A DNA stretch of 13,880 bases. Origin: UBA7672 sp964550535 (lineage in GTDB: Bacteria > Pseudomonadota > Alphaproteobacteria > Caulobacterales > Hyphomonadaceae). The stretch covers positions 1-13,880 of the forward strand of contig CAZJZQ010000086.1 of the NCBI GenBank assembly GCA_964550535.1, given 5' to 3'. Numbering within the stretch: position 1 is the stretch's first letter; each line of letters begins with the position of its first letter. Below, piece by piece: positions 13,799 through 13,880 of the stretch. The position numbers and the translations under genes were made by a program. The notes beneath the pieces are model-generated. The model was not told the origin of the DNA. It was given only the letters and a program-made list of their open reading frames with translations, and made no database searches.

Positions 13799-13880
13799 TG
13801 GCGGTGAGAGTGGGATTCGAACCCACGATACGGTTTCCCGTATACACGCTTTCCAAGCGTGCGCCTTCAGCCACTCGGCC
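13799..13880 (-). tRNA. tRNA-Ser (anticodon GGA), 5' end cut by the window edge
   Basis: On the - strand the sequence reads GGCCGAGTGGCTGAAGG (D-arm), then the anticodon arm with stem CACGC/GCGTG and loop TTGGAAA, giving anticodon GGA (serine codons UCC and UCU). A long class-II variable arm with stem ACGG/CCGT follows, and then the T-arm GTGGGTTCGAATCCCAC. The acceptor strand TCTCACC, discriminator G and an encoded CCA (13799-13801) end the gene. The first roughly eight bases, expected to begin GGTGAGA to pair with TCTCACC, lie beyond position 13880. I see no duplicated tRNA 3' fragment in the window that would mark an integrated element. Confidence 0.96.

Noticed and set aside
13799..13880. 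The tRNA-Ser as an integration site for a genomic island
   Set aside because: No integrase gene and no duplicated tRNA 3' end are present. The adjacent genes are an ordinary iron importer with composition similar to the rest of the window.

Overview
This window comes from a GC-rich bacterial chromosome, almost certainly from an alphaproteobacterium. The best lineage marker is the DUF4167 protein directly after prmC, a pairing known from Alphaproteobacteria. A Hyphomonadaceae/Caulobacterales-type host is possible but only a guess. The content is mostly ordinary chromosomal metabolism. I see no transposase, phage gene, CRISPR array or defence locus, and no system I would call truly undescribed. 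The points worth a second look are a compact tyrosine-catabolism operon with an unassigned VOC enzyme in it, a clear regulator palindrome, a Fur-box-like site and a two-domain glycosyltransferase.

Layout. Positions 1-412 hold no convincing gene but contain a hairpin that looks like a dispersed intergenic repeat. Positions 413-2060 carry prmC (release-factor glutamine methyltransferase) and the DUF4167 protein on the + strand. Positions 2182-3157 carry two small, divergent, unassigned membrane-associated proteins with GC-rich palindromes and a candidate promoter between them. Positions 3171-5892 carry, on the - strand, a small metal-ligand-poor VOC protein and a 744-residue glycosyltransferase that joins a GT2-like and a GT4-like domain.

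Positions 6033-9329 (- strand) form a four-gene operon transcribed as hpd, VOC enzyme, maiA, fahA. All three junctions are 4-nt stop/start overlaps, so the genes are probably translationally coupled. Together they cover tyrosine/4-hydroxyphenylpyruvate breakdown to fumarate and acetoacetate, except for homogentisate 1,2-dioxygenase (hmgA), which is not in the window. A divergent MarR-family regulator (9431-9889, +) faces hpd across about 100 bp that contain a 24-bp near-perfect palindrome, the expected operator.

Positions 9996-13745 (+) encode a three-gene ferric-iron ABC importer: a lipoprotein-like FbpA/FutA-type binding protein, a fused two-domain permease and an ATPase. A 15-bp Fur-box-like inverted repeat lies just upstream. 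The operon ends at an intrinsic-terminator-like hairpin. Beyond it, on the - strand, is a tRNA-Ser(GGA) whose 5' end is cut by the window edge.
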